Below are positions 24,787 through 33,717 of a stretch of DNA of 64,000 nucleotides, in pieces. Source of the DNA: CAZSNH01 sp052388455 (GTDB lineage: Bacteria; Pseudomonadota; Alphaproteobacteria; Rhizobiales; Hyphomicrobiaceae); contig JBQTIA010000011.1 of NCBI GenBank assembly GCA_052388455.1, forward strand, positions 1 to 64,000. Reading direction: 5' to 3'. The notes beneath the pieces are model-generated. The model saw nothing but the letters and a program-made list of their open reading frames with translations. It did no database searches and had not been told where the DNA came from. Numbering within the stretch: position 1 is the first letter of the stretch; every line of letters begins with the position of its first letter. A program made the translations under genes and the position numbers.

Positions 24787-25650
24787 CTATACGGGGGGCG
24801 CGCTTCCGGGTTTCACCACCCGGTCGATCTGCTGCAATTCGGCAACAAGGGCGGCGAACTCTGACAGCGGCACCATGTTGGGACCGTCGGACGGGGCCTT
24901 GTCTGGGTCCTGGTGCGTTTCGATGAACAGCCCAGCCACACCGACCGCCACCGCCGCCCGTGCCAGAACCGGCACGAACCGCCGGTCGCCGCCGGAGCTG
25001 GTGCCCTGACCGCCCGGCTGCTGGACGGAATGCGTGGCATCGAAGATCACCGGCGCGCCCGTCTCGGCCATGATCGGCAACGCGCGCATGTCGGCGACGA
25101 GCGTGTTGTATCCGAACGAGGCGCCCCGCTCCGTGAGCAGGATGTTTGGATTGCCGGAGCCGGTGACCTTGGCGACGGCGTTGCGCATGTCCCAGGGGGC
25201 GAGGAACTGGCCCTTCTTGATCTTGACCACGCGGCCGGTGCGGGCGGCGGCGACCAGCAGGTCGGTCTGGCGGCAGAGAAAGGCCGGGATCTGGAGAATG
25301 TCGACGACGGGCGCTACGCGGGCGCACTGCTCAACCTCGTGCACGTCGGTGACGATCGGCAGGCCGAGCGTTTCGCGAATTTCGGCGAAGACGGGAAGCG
25401 CCGCCTCGAGTCCGATGCCGCGCTTTCCACCGAGCGACGTGCGGTTGGCCTTGTCGAACGAGGACTTGTAAACCAGTCCGATGCCGAGCCGGACGGCGAT
25501 CTCTTTCAGCGCCGACGCCATTTCGAGCGCGTGGGCGCGGCTTTCCATCTGGCACGGTCCGGCCAGCAGCACGATCGGCGCGTCGTTGGCGAAGGTCACC
25601 GGGCCGGCGGTGACGCGCCGGTTGGGGGACGGGGGCTGCTGTGTGGTCAT
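24787..25650 (-). CDS. kdsA: 3-deoxy-8-phosphooctulonate (KDO-8-P) synthase
   Basis: A 287-residue cytoplasmic aldolase that condenses phosphoenolpyruvate with arabinose 5-phosphate for the lipopolysaccharide inner core. Signatures: LLAGPCQMES (the Cys indicates the metal-dependent class), YKSSFDKANRTS, IPAFLCRQTDLL, KKGQFLAPWDM and FDATHSVQQPGGQGTSSGG. Length is normal. I chose MTTQQPPSPN at 25650 over a 12-residue longer frame. It is not beside pyrG or eno here. Its presence shows that the organism makes KDO-containing lipopolysaccharide, a possible acceptor for the glycan made by the right-hand locus. Confidence 0.95.
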   Translation of the reverse strand: MTTQQPPSPNRRVTAGPVTFANDAPIVLLAGPCQMESRAHALEMASALKEIAVRLGIGLVYKSSFDKANRTSLGGKRGIGLEAALPVFAEIRETLGLPIVTDVHEVEQCARVAPVVDILQIPAFLCRQTDLLVAAARTGRVVKIKKGQFLAPWDMRNAVAKVTGSGNPNILLTERGASFGYNTLVADMRALPIMAETGAPVIFDATHSVQQPGGQGTSSGGDRRFVPVLARAAVAVGVAGLFIETHQDPDKAPSDGPNMVPLSEFAALVAELQQIDRVVKPGSAPPV

Positions 25651-25734
25651 CCCGATCTCATAAGGTCGCCGATGCGCATGACGCAAGCACCATGCTCGAA
25701 ACCGGATCGACGCTGCCGTCGAACGGGTCTGGCT

Positions 25735-26172
25735 TCAGGCTTTTTTCGGCCCATGCCTCACGGGCTTCTCGCCCTCGCCGAACTTGCCGAAGCGGGGCAG
25801 CGCATCCTGCACCTCGAACCACGGAATCTGCTCGCCCGAGTGAACGTGGCCAGTCGGAACGAACTTTTCGGGATGCTCCAGCGTGCCGATGTAGAGATGT
25901 ACCTGGCCCGGCCACTTCTCGTCGTGGGTATAGGCCATCGGGGAGCCGCAAGTCGGACAGAAGTAGCGCCAGACGCCGGGCGACGACTGGTAGGACCCTG
26001 GCGTGCCCGCCATGTAGCGGAACTGGGAGAGCTTGACCCCGACAAAGGTGGCCACGGCGGACGAGGTGTGCCGGCGGCAACTCTCGCAGTGGCAGAAGGC
26101 GACCCACTCCGGCTTGCCCTCGAACTCGTATTTGATGCCGCCGCAGAGGCAATGCCCGCTCGTCAGCTTCAT
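25735..26172 (-). CDS. GFA-family (CENP-V/glutathione-dependent formaldehyde-activating-like) zinc protein
   Basis: A 145-residue protein with the GFA zinc-binding pattern: C8/C10 (CLCGG), C27/C29/C32 (CHCESC) and C72/C75 (CPTCGSP). Family members bind zinc and sometimes act on glutathione adducts; most are uncharacterised, and formaldehyde activation should not be assumed. A basic C-terminal tail (RHGPKKA) follows. It is monocistronic, 84 bp upstream of kdsA on the same strand. Confidence 0.87.
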   Translation of the reverse strand: MKLTSGHCLCGGIKYEFEGKPEWVAFCHCESCRRHTSSAVATFVGVKLSQFRYMAGTPGSYQSSPGVWRYFCPTCGSPMAYTHDEKWPGQVHLYIGTLEHPEKFVPTGHVHSGEQIPWFEVQDALPRFGKFGEGEKPVRHGPKKA

Positions 26173-26398
26173 GGAGGTCTCCCTGATCGCCCGCTCGCGA
26201 AGGTTCGTTGGATCTGGGCCGAAGGTTAGAAGAAGTTGCCCGCGCTCACAATGCCGCTGGCGGACATACCTCCGGGGAACAGGTTAAGCCGCCGACAACC
26301 CGAGGGTTGAAAACTTTGCCTCGACGCCAACCAAATTTTGATGGTTTCCAGCTTAGATACGAAGTGTTTCCAACGCTTGTTGATCGAGGCCGCCGCCG

Positions 26399-26842
26399 AT
26401 GTCCGACGACCTTCATTCCCCTGTCTCCGCCGACGAACCGGCGGGCGCTGACACCCAGGACGCCAGCTCCGAGACGCGATGGGCCAGGCGCCGGCTGAGC
26501 CGAACGCCGGCCATCATTTCTCACACCAGCCTTTCGCAGCCGGTTTCGTGCACCATCCGCGATTCGTCGTCGACGGGGGCCCGTATCGAACTCATCCAGC
26601 AGAAGGGCAAGGTTTCGGCCGGCACCGAGCGTCTGCCGCAGCGCTTCATCCTGACCATGCCGACCGAGCGGGCCGCCGTCGAATGCGAGGCCGTCTGGCG
26701 CCGCGGCATGGCGATGGGCGTCCGCTTCGTTTCCCCGACGCGCACCATCGCCAAGCCGGCACCGCGAGCCAATTTCCAGAAGCAGGAAGCCCCGAGCAAA
26801 CTAATGAAAATACTCGGCTTCGGCCACGTCCGGCCACTTTGA
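26399..26842 (+). CDS. PilZ-domain protein
   Basis: A 147-residue single-domain protein. Its c-di-GMP-binding signature is RRRLSR (30-35) followed by DSSSTG (55-60), matching RxxxR and (D/N)xSxxG, then a barrel with FILTMPTERAAVECEAVWRRG and MGVRF. A basic C-terminal tail is unique to it. It probably links cyclic di-GMP to an unknown target; no cyclase or polysaccharide synthase lies next to it. An AT-richer leader of about 225 bp precedes it. It converges with the GDYXXLXY gene, with 9 bp between the stops. Confidence 0.8.
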   Translation: MSDDLHSPVSADEPAGADTQDASSETRWARRRLSRTPAIISHTSLSQPVSCTIRDSSSTGARIELIQQKGKVSAGTERLPQRFILTMPTERAAVECEAVWRRGMAMGVRFVSPTRTIAKPAPRANFQKQEAPSKLMKILGFGHVRPL

Positions 26843-26851
26843 TCTCGGCAT

Positions 26852-27454
26852 TTACAGCAGCGGCTGCTCGTGGATGCGGCGGCCGTCGACCTCCAGCGCC
26901 TTGATGGCGGCCGTGCCGTCGGAGCCGACCGCGAGCACGGCTCTGATCTTTTTGTCACGCACCAGGACTTCAAGCTCGCGCCCGGTACCTTCCGGCACGA
27001 AATAGCTCTCGATGCCGTATCGGATGCGACCCGAAAGCGGCAATCCTTCCCCACGCGTCCAGGCATCGACGACGCGGCCTTTCAGTACGACATGGTCGGA
27101 AGGAACAGTTTCGGGCCAGTCGAGTTCGAACCGCACCGCCTTCCAGCTCGATGGCGCGACCGGCGCCAGCGTGACGTAGATCGCCGCGTTGCGATAGGCA
27201 CCTGCTGGCAGCGGCACGTTTCCGTCGCCGCCGTTGCCCCCCTCGACGTTCGCCGCGGTCGAGAACGGATAGCCAAGCACCACATAGTCGCCGCGGAAAA
27301 TATCACGCGGATCGACGGGCACCACGTCGACCGTCACCTCGCGCCCGTTCTTCAAGAGGTCGACGCGACCCCAGACGATGGAAAAGAGTACGCCGAGCTG
27401 CAGGGCCGCCAAGGCCGCCACCCAGGGCCACATGGAGCGCTTTTCTATCGTCAT
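26852..27454 (-). CDS. GDYXXLXY domain-containing protein
   Basis: A 200-residue protein with one N-terminal membrane helix (WPWVAALAALQLGVLFSIVW) and a periplasmic domain carrying the family motif GDYVVLGYPF near residue 55. A second part has GIESYFVPEGTGRELE and ends in a dimerisation-like VDGRRIHEQPLL. The family is uncharacterised and typically encoded beside a DUF2157 membrane protein, as here. Its start overlaps the DUF2157 stop by 4 bp (ATGA), so the two are coupled and probably form a membrane complex. Confidence 0.88.
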   Translation of the reverse strand: MTIEKRSMWPWVAALAALQLGVLFSIVWGRVDLLKNGREVTVDVVPVDPRDIFRGDYVVLGYPFSTAANVEGGNGGDGNVPLPAGAYRNAAIYVTLAPVAPSSWKAVRFELDWPETVPSDHVVLKGRVVDAWTRGEGLPLSGRIRYGIESYFVPEGTGRELEVLVRDKKIRAVLAVGSDGTAAIKALEVDGRRIHEQPLL

Positions 27455-28536
27455 GCGCGGGCCTCCTTGGCTTCGTCGTGCAGCCGGTAAGCCATGTACG
27501 CCAGTCCGGCGACCAGGACTCCGGCCACGAGAAAGAACAGTGACGTATCGAGCAGCGAGCCAAACTTCTTCGCATAGATGGCCAGCACCTCGATCGAGAA
27601 TCCGAGATAGCCGAGCCACAGCGCGCCTCGGTGCCCCGTTTTCATGCCCCACCAGATCGCGGCGACCAGCAGCGCCAGCGTGATGACGGCGAGCACGATC
27701 AGCGCGTCGAGACCGGGCTCGTCGACGAATTGCAGCGCCCACAGGCCGGCGAACGCGATGGCGATCGCATAGCCGAGCATTCCGGACCAGAGCCGCGGCA
27801 GGTCGGGACGAGCCTGCTCGCCGAAGATCGCCAGACCCGCGATGCCGAGGCCGATCAGCGTCACGAGGCCGTGGGCGTGGCCGTCCGACAGGAAATAGCC
27901 GAGGCTGATGACGAAGGTCGCCAGCGGCAGGCCGGCGACATGCACGCCCGGCGGCCATTTGCGCCAGTAGAGTGCCACCGCGACGGCCGCCCACCCGAGC
28001 AGGAACGGCCAGAACACGCCATTGCGCTGCCCGGTCTCCATCGCGGCCCACGTGCAGACGAGCACCATCGCGAAGGCGAGCGCCGGGTTCGACCTCAGCA
28101 GGATGCCGGCCAGGAGACCGCCCAGCGCCCAGACGAGCACCGCATCGGCGGCGTTGCCGTCCATGTGATACATCTGCGAGATGAGCATGATGCTGGCGCC
28201 GAAGATGGCGACGCCGAGCAGGATGGCGGCGTGGGCGAAGGCTTCCATGTCGCGCTGGAACATCATACCGGCCAGCCCGTAGCTGGCGACCAGCCCCGAA
28301 AAGAGCAGTCCAAGCCGCGCCAGCCGCGACATGTCCTGCCAGTTGGCGGCGACGAAGCTCATGGCGGCAAAGCCGATCAGCACGGCAGCCAGCACCGACA
28401 GTGAGGTGGCAAGGCCAGGCCCGCCGCCGCCTTTCGTCAGATCCTCGCGGATCGCCGCCTCGCCGGCGGGCGTGACCCAGCCGGCCTCTCGCCAGCGGAC
28501 CAGGTCCCGCTCTAGACGCTTGCGTTGTATCCACAT
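27451..28536 (-). CDS. DUF2157 membrane protein
   Basis: A 361-residue inner-membrane protein. The cytoplasmic N-terminus (RKRLERDLVRWREAGWVTPA) is typical of DUF2157 and is followed by about ten hydrophobic segments, including FVAANWQDMSRLARL and LISQMYHMDGNAADA, both family hallmarks. Function is unknown. A GTG five codons earlier (28551) is an alternative start. It forms a two-gene operon with the GDYXXLXY gene and diverges from cydA across about 220 bp. Confidence 0.87.
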   Translation of the reverse strand: MWIQRKRLERDLVRWREAGWVTPAGEAAIREDLTKGGGGPGLATSLSVLAAVLIGFAAMSFVAANWQDMSRLARLGLLFSGLVASYGLAGMMFQRDMEAFAHAAILLGVAIFGASIMLISQMYHMDGNAADAVLVWALGGLLAGILLRSNPALAFAMVLVCTWAAMETGQRNGVFWPFLLGWAAVAVALYWRKWPPGVHVAGLPLATFVISLGYFLSDGHAHGLVTLIGLGIAGLAIFGEQARPDLPRLWSGMLGYAIAIAFAGLWALQFVDEPGLDALIVLAVITLALLVAAIWWGMKTGHRGALWLGYLGFSIEVLAIYAKKFGSLLDTSLFFLVAGVLVAGLAYMAYRLHDEAKEARA

Positions 28537-28760
28537 GAGGCGGCGCTCCACGTGATTGAACGACGTTTATTTTCGACTGGCATTGTGGCGAAGTAAGGTC
28601 GGGCCGAGTGGGCGACGCCCCGTCGCGGCAGTTTCGCTCAAAGCCGACCGAAAGTCGCGCGACATGCGGTTGTCTCGACGGCTGTGGCGAACGGGGCCAC
28701 TATGGCTGACACTTCGTCCGCTGCGACGCGACTTGATCCGCTGCCGGGAGACCACGCTGC

Positions 28761-30161
28761 ATGGACCTCGATGCCGTTCTCCTCGCCCGCATCCAATTCG
28801 CATTCACCGTTTCGTTTCACATCATTTTTCCGAGCTTTACGATCGGGCTGGCGGCGTTCATCGCCACCCTCCTGGTCGGCTGGCGGATCACAGGGCGAGA
28901 GCACCTGCACCGGCTAGCCCGCTTCTGGACGAAAATCTTCGCCGTCAGCTTCGCCATGGGCGTCGTCTCTGGGATCGTGCTCTCCTACCAGTTCGGCACC
29001 AACTGGGCGAAGTTCTCGGTCGTCGTCGGCAACATCATGGGGCCGCTGCTCGGCTACGAGGTACTGACCGCCTTCTTCCTCGAAGCCTCATTCCTCGGCA
29101 TCATGCTGTTCGGCTGTAACCGTGTCTCGCCGAACCTGCACGTCACATCCGCCGTACTGGTCGCCATCGGCACCTCGGTGTCCGCCTTCTGGATTCTCGC
29201 CGCCAACAGCTGGATGCACACGCCTGCGGGTCACGAGATTCGCGACGGCATCGCCTACCCGCTCGACTGGTGGGCGATCATCTTCAACCCGAGCTTCCCG
29301 TATCGCTTCGCGCACATGTTCACCGCCGCCTACCTGACGACCTCGCTCGTCGTGCTGGCCGTCGGCGCGCGCTATCTCGTCGCCCGCCGCTTCACTGAGG
29401 AAGCCAAGACCATGGTGCGCATGGGGCTCGGCATGGTCGCCTGCCTCGCACCGCTCCAGCTCGTCATCGGTGATGCGCACGGCCTCAACACCGCCCAGCA
29501 TCAGCCGGCGAAAGTCGCGGCGATGGAAGCACACTGGGATGGGTCGAAGCCCGCCGACCTCGTGCTGTTCGCCGTGCCGAACGAAAAGGAAGAGCGCAAC
29601 GATTACGAGATTTCGATCCCCAATCTTGCGAGCTTCATCATCACGCACGATCTCAACGGTCTGTTTCGCGGACTGAAGGACTTCAAGCCCGAGGATCGGC
29701 CGCCGGTGAAACCGGTGTTCTATGCTTTCCGCGTGATGGTCGGCATCGGCATGGTGATGATCGCCATCGGGCTCGTCGGCGCCTGGCTGTGGTGGCGGGG
29801 GCTGGTATTCACCGAGCGCTGGTATCTCTGGCCAGTGCAGCATTCCTGGCCGCTCGGCTTCATCGCCATTCTCGCCGGCTGGTGGGTGACGGAAACCGGC
29901 CGCCAGCCGTGGATCGCGACCGGCATTCTAAAGACGATCGACGCGGCATCCCCTGTCTCGGCCGAGGCCGTGCTGACGACGCTGATCCTGTTCGTGCTGG
30001 TCTACACGAGTGTCTTTTCGATGGGCGTGCTTTACATCAACAAGCTGATCGACAAGGGCCCGACCGGCGCCGCCATCGAGCCCGAGCGCGGACCGCGGCC
30101 GGCGAGCCCGCTCTCGGCAGCGGAGGATGCCACGCGCGAAGCCATGAAGGGTGCGAGGTAA
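28761..30161 (+). CDS. cydA: Cytochrome bd-type quinol oxidase subunit I (CioA-like)
   Basis: A 466-residue integral membrane subunit that binds hemes b558, b595 and d and reduces oxygen with quinol electrons. Visible: the N-terminal RIQFAFTVSFHIIFPSFTIG with a heme ligand His, QFGTNWAKFS, the second His in FAHMFTAAYL, a short Q-loop (DAHGLNTAQHQPAKVAAMEAHW) and the C-terminal GWWVTETGRQPW. The short Q-loop and sequence style point to the cyanide-insensitive CioA group. It starts an operon with cydB. No cydDC assembly genes or cydX are visible nearby. Confidence 0.95.
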   Translation: MDLDAVLLARIQFAFTVSFHIIFPSFTIGLAAFIATLLVGWRITGREHLHRLARFWTKIFAVSFAMGVVSGIVLSYQFGTNWAKFSVVVGNIMGPLLGYEVLTAFFLEASFLGIMLFGCNRVSPNLHVTSAVLVAIGTSVSAFWILAANSWMHTPAGHEIRDGIAYPLDWWAIIFNPSFPYRFAHMFTAAYLTTSLVVLAVGARYLVARRFTEEAKTMVRMGLGMVACLAPLQLVIGDAHGLNTAQHQPAKVAAMEAHWDGSKPADLVLFAVPNEKEERNDYEISIPNLASFIITHDLNGLFRGLKDFKPEDRPPVKPVFYAFRVMVGIGMVMIAIGLVGAWLWWRGLVFTERWYLWPVQHSWPLGFIAILAGWWVTETGRQPWIATGILKTIDAASPVSAEAVLTTLILFVLVYTSVFSMGVLYINKLIDKGPTGAAIEPERGPRPASPLSAAEDATREAMKGAR

Positions 30162-30167
30162 TCGACA

Positions 30168-31181
30168 ATGGATGACTCGGCGTACTGGCTTCCGATCGTA
30201 TGGGTGGCGATCCTCGGCACGGCGGTGGCACTCTACGTGGTGCTCGACGGCTTCGTGCTCGGCATGGGCATTCTCTTTGCGGCAAGTCCTGAAGAAGAGA
30301 GCCGCGACGTGATGATGAACTCCGTGGCGCCGTTCTGGGACGGCAATCAGACGTGGCTGGTGCTCGGCGGCGGCGGACTGTTCGTCGCCTTTCCGAAGGC
30401 CTACGCCGTGCTGATGTCGGCGGTCTACATTCCCGTCATCGTCATGCTGTTGGCACTGGTCTTCCGCGGGGTCTCCTTCGAATATCGCTGGGTCGCCAAG
30501 CCGAAGCATCAGTTCTGGGATCTCGCCTTCGCACTCGGCTCGACGGTGGCGGCGTTCTCGCAGGGGGTCATTCTCGGCACGCTGGTGCAGGGCATCGCCA
30601 GCGAGAACGGTGCCTATATCGGCGGCACCTTCGACTGGCTGACGCCTTTCGCGCTGTTCACGGGGCTTGCCACTGTCGCCGGCTATGCTCTGCTCGGCGC
30701 GGGCTGGCTGGTGATGAAGACCGAAGGCGAGGTGGCGGAACTCTCGCGCGAGCGAGCCAAGACTCTACTGCTGCTCGTGCTCGCGGCGATGCTGGTCGTC
30801 AGCCTGTGGACACCCTACGTCCTGCCGCGCATCTTCGAGCGCTGGTTCGCGTGGCCAAACCTCCTCTATCTCTCGCCGATCCCGATCCTGACGACACTCG
30901 CCGCATGGACGTGCTGGCGCGGGCTCGCAAACCGCAGCGACTCGATGCCGTTTTTCGGAGCGGTCGGCATCTTCCTGCTCGGGCTCGCGGGGCTCGCCAT
31001 CTCGACGCTCCCCTACATCGTGCCGCCGCACCTGACGATCTGGCAGGCGGCGGCGCATCCCTCCTCGCAAATGTTCATGCTGGTCGGCACGGCCATCATG
31101 CTGCCGGTCATCCTCGGCTACACGGCCTTCGTCTACAGCACCTTCCGCGGAAAGATCCGGGCCGGCGAAGGCTACCACTGA
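30168..31181 (+). CDS. cydB: Cytochrome bd-type quinol oxidase subunit II
   Basis: A 337-residue membrane protein with about eight helices, starting 6 bp after cydA. Family signatures are YVVLDGFVLGMGILF, SVAPFWDGNQTWLVLGGGGLFVAFP, FRGVSFEYRW and the late PYIVPPHLTIWQAA. It forms the heterodimer with subunit I. Length fits CioB/CydB. Transcription ends within 18 bp of the convergent ElyC-like gene, and no hairpin terminator is evident there. Confidence 0.95.
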   Translation: MDDSAYWLPIVWVAILGTAVALYVVLDGFVLGMGILFAASPEEESRDVMMNSVAPFWDGNQTWLVLGGGGLFVAFPKAYAVLMSAVYIPVIVMLLALVFRGVSFEYRWVAKPKHQFWDLAFALGSTVAAFSQGVILGTLVQGIASENGAYIGGTFDWLTPFALFTGLATVAGYALLGAGWLVMKTEGEVAELSRERAKTLLLLVLAAMLVVSLWTPYVLPRIFERWFAWPNLLYLSPIPILTTLAAWTCWRGLANRSDSMPFFGAVGIFLLGLAGLAISTLPYIVPPHLTIWQAAAHPSSQMFMLVGTAIMLPVILGYTAFVYSTFRGKIRAGEGYH

Positions 31182-31199
31182 GATGTGCCCGCTACCGTC

Positions 31200-31997
31200 T
31201 CAGCCGGGCAGAACCGCATCCGTGCGGCCGAGCATCCAGTAGGCGAAGAGGCCGACCCATTCCTTGACCGCGAGATCGAGGCGCATCAGTCCGGCCGGAA
31301 CGGAATCGAACAGCCGCGTCCGGTCCTCGGGTCCGCGCGTGCGATAATCGACGGGACAAGGCACGACCGTCATGCCGGCCCGCCGGAACACGCCGACGGC
31401 GCGCGGCATGTGATAGGCCGAGGTGACGAGCAGCCAGCGCTGCCCGGCCGTCGGCTTGACGAGGGCGGCCGTGAACACCGCGTTCTCCTGCGTATTGCGC
31501 GAGCGGCCTTCGAGCACGATCCGCTCTGCGGCGACCCCCATCTCGACGAGATAGCGCCCGACGGGACCCGTCGCGTCGGCGCCCTGCCGCAACAGCGATC
31601 CGACGCCGCCGCTGAACACGATGGTGGCGGTCGGGAACATGCGCGCGAGCCGAACGCTTTCCGTCAGCCGCTCGCCCGCCTCGTTGATCGTCAGGGCGCC
31701 TCGGCCGGCCGACACCCATCCATCCTCGAAGCCGCCGAGAATGATGATGCCGTCGACGCGATCATCCGCGCTCGGAGGGGCGACCGTCGCGAAGCGCTGC
31801 TCCAGCGGCAGGATCAGAACGTTGCCGAGCGGAATGATGCCCGCAAGGGTCAAAAGACCGAGCCCACCCCACGCGAGCCGACGCCCCGTGTGCGCGAAAC
31901 GCGCCGAGCCGCTCGTCACCAGACCCGCCGCAATGGCCAGCAGAGCGAGACTCGACGGCTGCACTAAGAGACCGACGATTTTCGACAGTGCGAACAT
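31200..31997 (-). CDS. YdcF/ElyC-family (DUF218) protein
   Basis: A 265-residue protein with two N-terminal hydrophobic segments and a DUF218 domain: IIILGGFEDG near residue 85, GRSRNTQENA, and LVTSAYHMPRAVGVFRRAG. The layout matches ElyC (two helices then DUF218), a factor linked to envelope integrity and lipid-carrier metabolism in enteric bacteria. The same role here is inferred. It is encoded alone and converges on cydB. Confidence 0.85.
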   Translation of the reverse strand: MFALSKIVGLLVQPSSLALLAIAAGLVTSGSARFAHTGRRLAWGGLGLLTLAGIIPLGNVLILPLEQRFATVAPPSADDRVDGIIILGGFEDGWVSAGRGALTINEAGERLTESVRLARMFPTATIVFSGGVGSLLRQGADATGPVGRYLVEMGVAAERIVLEGRSRNTQENAVFTAALVKPTAGQRWLLVTSAYHMPRAVGVFRRAGMTVVPCPVDYRTRGPEDRTRLFDSVPAGLMRLDLAVKEWVGLFAYWMLGRTDAVLPG

Positions 31998-32016
31998 GGG
32001 GCGGCCGGCCCGGGGC

Positions 32017-32316
32017 TCAAGGGCAGGTCACCTTTTCCATGAAATTCTTATCGGCATAGCCCTCGACAGAGCCCTTGCGGATGGCGCACCAGTAGCCGCG
32101 CAGCGTGCACAGCCATTTGCGCTTTTCGACGATCTCGCCCTTGCCGGCTGTGCCGATGACCTTCGCATCGCTGTAGGGACGGTCGCGGATGTTCAACTCC
32201 TCGGCCGTCACCTTGAAGCAGCCGTAGTTCTTGGCGGCGAACGACGGCGCGGCCGAGCCGGCCATGATCGCTGCGCCGACGGCCAGACCCGCCACGGCTC
32301 GACTGATGATCTGCAT
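32017..32316 (-). CDS. Small secreted SH3-like domain protein
   Basis: A 99-residue protein with a clean signal peptide (MQIISRAVAGLAVGAAIMAG...SFA|A). The rest reads like a bacterial SH3 domain: GCFKVTAEELNIRDRPYSDAKVIG followed by WLCTLRGYWCAIRKGSVEGYADKNF. Four mature cysteines could make two disulfides. The ATG at 32316 has GGAGG five bases upstream; a GTG two codons earlier lies too close to that site. Such domains usually bind murein or peptides in the periplasm; no enzyme domain is attached. Confidence 0.8.
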   Translation of the reverse strand: MQIISRAVAGLAVGAAIMAGSAAPSFAAKNYGCFKVTAEELNIRDRPYSDAKVIGTAGKGEIVEKRKWLCTLRGYWCAIRKGSVEGYADKNFMEKVTCP

Positions 32317-32373
32317 GTTCACCTCCCCGTTTCAAAGCACCTCGTGCACGCTGCACGACAAATCCCCGCCCGC

Positions 32374-33573
32374 TCAGTTGATCAGCTCGAGCGCCAGGGC
32401 CGTGGCCTCGCCGCCCCCGATACAGAGACTGGCGATACCGCGAGAAACCCCATATTTGCGCATTGCGGCCAAAAGCGTGACGACGATGCGGGCACCCGAT
32501 GCGCCGATCGGGTGCCCCAGCGCACAGGCCCCGCCGTGCACATTGACCTTGGCGTGAGACAGCGCGTGCTCGCGCATGGCCGCCATGGTGACGACGGCGA
32601 AGGCCTCGTTGATCTCGTAAAGCCCGACCTCGTCCGCCCGCCAGCCCGCCGAAGCCAGCACCTTGCCGATGGCGCCGACCGGGGCGGTGGTGAACCACTG
32701 GGGGTCTTGTGCATGGGACGCCTGGGCGACGATCCTGGCCAGAGGTTTGATCTTGCGCCGCTTTGCTTCGGAGGCCCGCATCAGCACCATCGCCGCCGCG
32801 CCGTCGGAGATCGAGCTGGAATTTGCAGCCGTCACCGTTCCGTCCTTGCGGAAGGCCGGCTTGAGGCTCGGAATGCGCGCCACATCGGCGGTGAAGGGCT
32901 GCTCGTCGCGGGTGACGCGGATGCTGCCCTTGCTCGTCTCGGCCGACACCGGAACGATTTCACCTGCAAACGTCCCGTCGTCGGTGGCCCGCCGGGCGCG
33001 CTTCAAGCTCTCGACCGCAAAGGCATCCTGCTCGCGCCGGGTCATCTGATATTTCTCGGCGGTGTCCTCGGCGAACGTCCCCATCAGCCGGCCGCCGTCG
33101 AAGGCATCCTCCAGCCCGTCGAGAAACATGTGATCCTTGACCTCGGCGTGGCCGAGCCTCGCGCCGGCCCGCATCCGGGGCAAGAGGTACGGCGCATTGG
33201 TCATGCTCTCCATGCCGCCGGCGACGATGATGTCGCTGGTACGGGCGGAGAGCGCATCGGCGGCCAGCATCAGCGTCTTCATGCCCGAGCCGCACATCTT
33301 GTTGACGGTGGTGCACGGCACCGCGGGGTCGAGCCCCGCCTTGAGCGCGGCCTGGCGGGCCGGCGCCTGCCCCTGACCGGCAGGAAGAACGCAGCCCATC
33401 AGCACTTCCGAGATGTCCCGCGAGGTGAGACCGGCCCGCTCCACCGCCGCCCGGATCGCGACACTACCGAGCGCCGGAGCCGGGAAGCCGGCCAGCGCGC
33501 CCTGAAAGGAGCCGATGGCGGTACGCGCCGCAGCGGCAATGACGACGGGATCGGCTGTTGGAGATCGCGGCAT
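32374..33573 (-). CDS. Acetyl-CoA C-acetyltransferase (thiolase)
   Basis: A 399-residue type II thiolase. The acylated Cys is C94 in TTVNKMCGSGMKT. The catalytic His lies in GHPIGASGARIVVTLL and the second Cys in SLCIGGGEATAL; NEAFAVVTMA is also conserved. It condenses or cleaves acetoacetyl-CoA, for polyhydroxybutyrate synthesis, ketogenesis or leucine/fatty acid breakdown; sequence alone does not decide. Nearby ivd makes a catabolic role plausible. I chose MPRSPTADPV (33573); MRRSMPR four codons earlier is an alternative. Confidence 0.92.
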   Translation of the reverse strand: MPRSPTADPVVIAAAARTAIGSFQGALAGFPAPALGSVAIRAAVERAGLTSRDISEVLMGCVLPAGQGQAPARQAALKAGLDPAVPCTTVNKMCGSGMKTLMLAADALSARTSDIIVAGGMESMTNAPYLLPRMRAGARLGHAEVKDHMFLDGLEDAFDGGRLMGTFAEDTAEKYQMTRREQDAFAVESLKRARRATDDGTFAGEIVPVSAETSKGSIRVTRDEQPFTADVARIPSLKPAFRKDGTVTAANSSSISDGAAAMVLMRASEAKRRKIKPLARIVAQASHAQDPQWFTTAPVGAIGKVLASAGWRADEVGLYEINEAFAVVTMAAMREHALSHAKVNVHGGACALGHPIGASGARIVVTLLAAMRKYGVSRGIASLCIGGGEATALALELIN

Positions 33574-33665
33574 GGAGCGGCGCATAGCATACGCCGCGTC
33601 CCGCCGCACCTTCTCCCCGCAGCCAATCGACCTCGACATCGAAGCACGAGGTCGGAGAACGCAAT

Positions 33666-33690
33666 CGGGGCGGACCGCTGGCCCGCCCCG
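33666..33690. terminator. GC hairpin downstream of the His/Val-repeat gene
   Basis: CGGGGCGG-(9 nt)-CCGCCCCG makes a perfect 8-bp stem 28 bp past the stop of the repeat protein, between it and the thiolase. A second short stem (CTGAGC/GCTCAG) overlaps the stop. There is no T tract after it on the minus strand, so it may be a processing or Rho-pausing hairpin instead of an intrinsic terminator. Confidence 0.4.
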
Positions 33691-33717
33691 AACGTTTGAC
33701 TGAGCTGCCGAAAGGGC

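Noticed and set aside
24913..26229. 438-codon plus-strand frame opposite kdsA
   Set aside because: Antisense to kdsA and the GFA gene, with no motif.
31621..33699. 692-codon plus-strand frame opposite the ElyC-like, SH3 and thiolase genes
   Set aside because: It runs across three genes with signal peptides or catalytic motifs on the other strand.
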